DNA of 57,074 nt from Chrysophaeum taylorii (taxonomy: Eukaryota > Sar > Pelagophyceae > Pelagomonadales > Pelagomonadaceae). Position numbers and translations under genes: made by a program. The stretch lies in assembly GCA_029834535.1 (NCBI GenBank), contig JAQMWT010000241.1, positions 1 through 57,074 of the forward strand. The letters run 5' to 3'. Shown one piece after another: positions 55,660 to 57,074 of this stretch. The notes under the pieces were generated by a model. The model did not search any database and had not been told where the DNA came from. It saw only the letters and a list, made by a program, of their open reading frames with translations. Positions within the stretch are counted from its first letter, which is position 1. The number at the start of each line of letters is the position of its first letter.

Positions 55660-57074
55660 TGAAACGCTTTTGGCGCTGATACAAAGAACAGAGTCGAATG
55701 CGGTGGCGTTTTAATGTCGGCTGCAAAACGCGAATTTATTTCGAAACATACATGAGTGGAACGAAACAGAGTTCGTTATTTTCATGACGGTTTGGTGTGC
55801 GTGGACTAGTAGCCAAGTCAGGGTTTTCGGCGCCTCGGGGGCAAGCCCCCGACCCCCAGGTGGGGGGCTCTGCCCCCAAACCCCCGCCGGGGACACCCCG
55901 GACCCCCGCCTCGACGCCCGCCGCGTCTCGGGCCGACCAAAAGCAAGTCGCGGTGACGCCCTGCAAATTCTGCGCTTTTCCGGTTCTTGAAGATTTCTGC
56001 GCATTTTCGTTCTTGGGTTAGGGTGGGTACCTTTCCTTCCTTTCCGTTGCGCGAACCGTTCTGGGGGTTAGCGTTATGCCTGTTTATTTTCGGCTTTGCG
56101 TTTTTTGCGGATGGACTATGGATGGACTATGGACGCGGATGGCCGCTGTTGTGGTGTTTCATTATAGACAATAGGCGCCGGGGTGGCGGCGGGCGTAGTG
56201 AGAAGGAGGGCGTCGCGCATAATCATGGAATGGCGGACGCGCCGTCGCAGTCGAAACGGTCCAGAGGTTCTATGGCGAGGACGGCCGCAGCGGGAAGAGC
56301 AGGCGTGGCCGCGGAAGCGGGCTTCGCCAGACGCAGTGAGGTCTTCGTCTCCGTGGGCGATGAGGCGCATCGTATCGAAGGTGAAACGATGTTCGATCCA
56401 CCGAGTCGACGGTCGAGTCTCGTTCGGTCGCGCGTTCTCGAGGACGGCCGTCGGAAGATCAGTCGTAGCCGTGGAAGCGGGCTTTGACCGCAGACGCGAG
56501 CGCGGGAAGCCGTTGTCAATTTCGGTGGCCGGTCGCAGCGGCGACGAACGCCGGCACGCATCGCGCGCGTACCGAAGAGTTCGCGCGGAAAAGGCGAAAT
56601 CGCGTCGCATTTTTGCGCGCGCCAGAACGAAAGAACCCCAGACGTAAAACGCCGGCATGCGATGCCGGCGTCAGGCTCGCGTAGCGTCCTGGCTCGAGCG
56701 CGTCGTCCGTTTGCCGGGCGAAGGCTCATCGCCGTCGCACGCGACAACCTTACTTCAAAAAATTTTTACGACTACAACCTTACCCTGATCGCTGACTGCG
56801 GGCGATGGAGGACAGTGCCTCACGAATCCTGAGGCTTGCGAGGGCCATCCGCCCTCCGGCGTAGGTTGGCACCTATTCGCCTCCAGGCGTGCCGGTTGGC
56901 AGCCGGAACGTTCGCTGTGGGACGGTGCATGGCCGGGGGCGAAGACGGAAGGTTAGGGTTTTCTTCCTCGAAATACTCGCGATCTACGACTACGCCAGCA
57001 TACAGCCAGCCAGAAATCGACCATCCGACAGGGTTTCTTTTCAACGAATACTACGGTTTTCTTCTTCGAAATAC
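55660..57074 (-). repeat. Macrosatellite unit, inverted copy
   Basis: Read on the minus strand, the order matches units 2-3: TATTTCGAAGAAG, the retroposon-related block (56950-56770), AAAAATTTTTT, the CGCCGGCAT palindrome (about 56650-56672), the CGACTCGGTGGATCGAACATCG block, CTATTGTCTATAATGAAA, the hairpin cluster (55902-55837), and a diverged first part with CAAAACGC. Much of the middle (GATACGATGCG modules and minisatellite) is deleted. The window ends inside it. Confidence 0.8.
55837..55902. repeat. G/C hairpin cluster, inverted copy
   Basis: GGGGGCAAGCCCCC (55837-55850), GGGGGGCTCTGCCCCC (55862-55877) and CCGGGGACACCCCGG (55888-55902) are the reverse order and complement of the clusters in units 1 and 2. 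Confidence 0.93.

Overview
The window looks like nuclear DNA of a microbial eukaryote (an alga, oomycete or similar protist). The evidence is one host gene split by eleven short GT-AG introns, plus several eukaryotic transposon classes (Ty1/copia-like, Ty3/gypsy-like, PIF/Harbinger, Helitron, and a short non-LTR-like retroposon). The species cannot be fixed from the sequence. The only convincing host gene is MCM3 (9376-12804); its twelve exons join into an intact 821-residue MCM helicase subunit. Almost everything else is nested, broken mobile DNA.

Layout. 1-3.9 kb: no recognised gene. 3.9-6.0 kb: a Ty3/gypsy integrase relic, then a short gypsy derivative with two LTRs flanked by the 4-bp duplication CAAG. 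6.0-8.1 kb: PIF/Harbinger remains. 8.1-9.2 kb: a Helitron helicase tail with tandem repeats, present again at 18.4-19.7 kb. 9.4-12.8 kb: MCM3. 13.9-23.3 kb: nested minus-strand 3' ends of copia-like elements, a retroposon inserted twice, and an AAGTTTGRTCA-rich element. 23.3-32.76 kb: minus-strand copia pol genes mixed with a gypsy Gag, including an in-frame Gag::integrase chimera. 32.76-46.0 kb: two plus-strand copia-like elements (B and C), the second with a 1.38-kb gypsy derivative in its LTR (duplication CGGT). 47.1-57.07 kb: a GC-rich macrosatellite of units of about 1.6-2.5 kb, three direct, one degraded and one inverted.

The most unusual system is the copia-like lineage. It has two families. 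Family 1 is C plus minus-strand M1. Family 2 is B, M3, N1 and N2. Both carry a third gene of about 670 codons between pol and the 3' LTR. It has a Cys/His core, a coiled coil and an acidic or conserved C-terminus, and no clear signal peptide or membrane anchor. The elements also share an unassigned domain of about 200 residues between integrase and RT, an SVDD reverse-transcriptase catalytic box, and an integrase that keeps D-D-E but lacks the usual DNG. In family 1 a 21-bp motif occurs three times per element: before RT, just after the pol stop, and inside the third ORF. One diverged copy lies after pol in family 2. Both the peptide and the synonymous positions are conserved, so it may be a protease site, an RNA or translation signal, or both.
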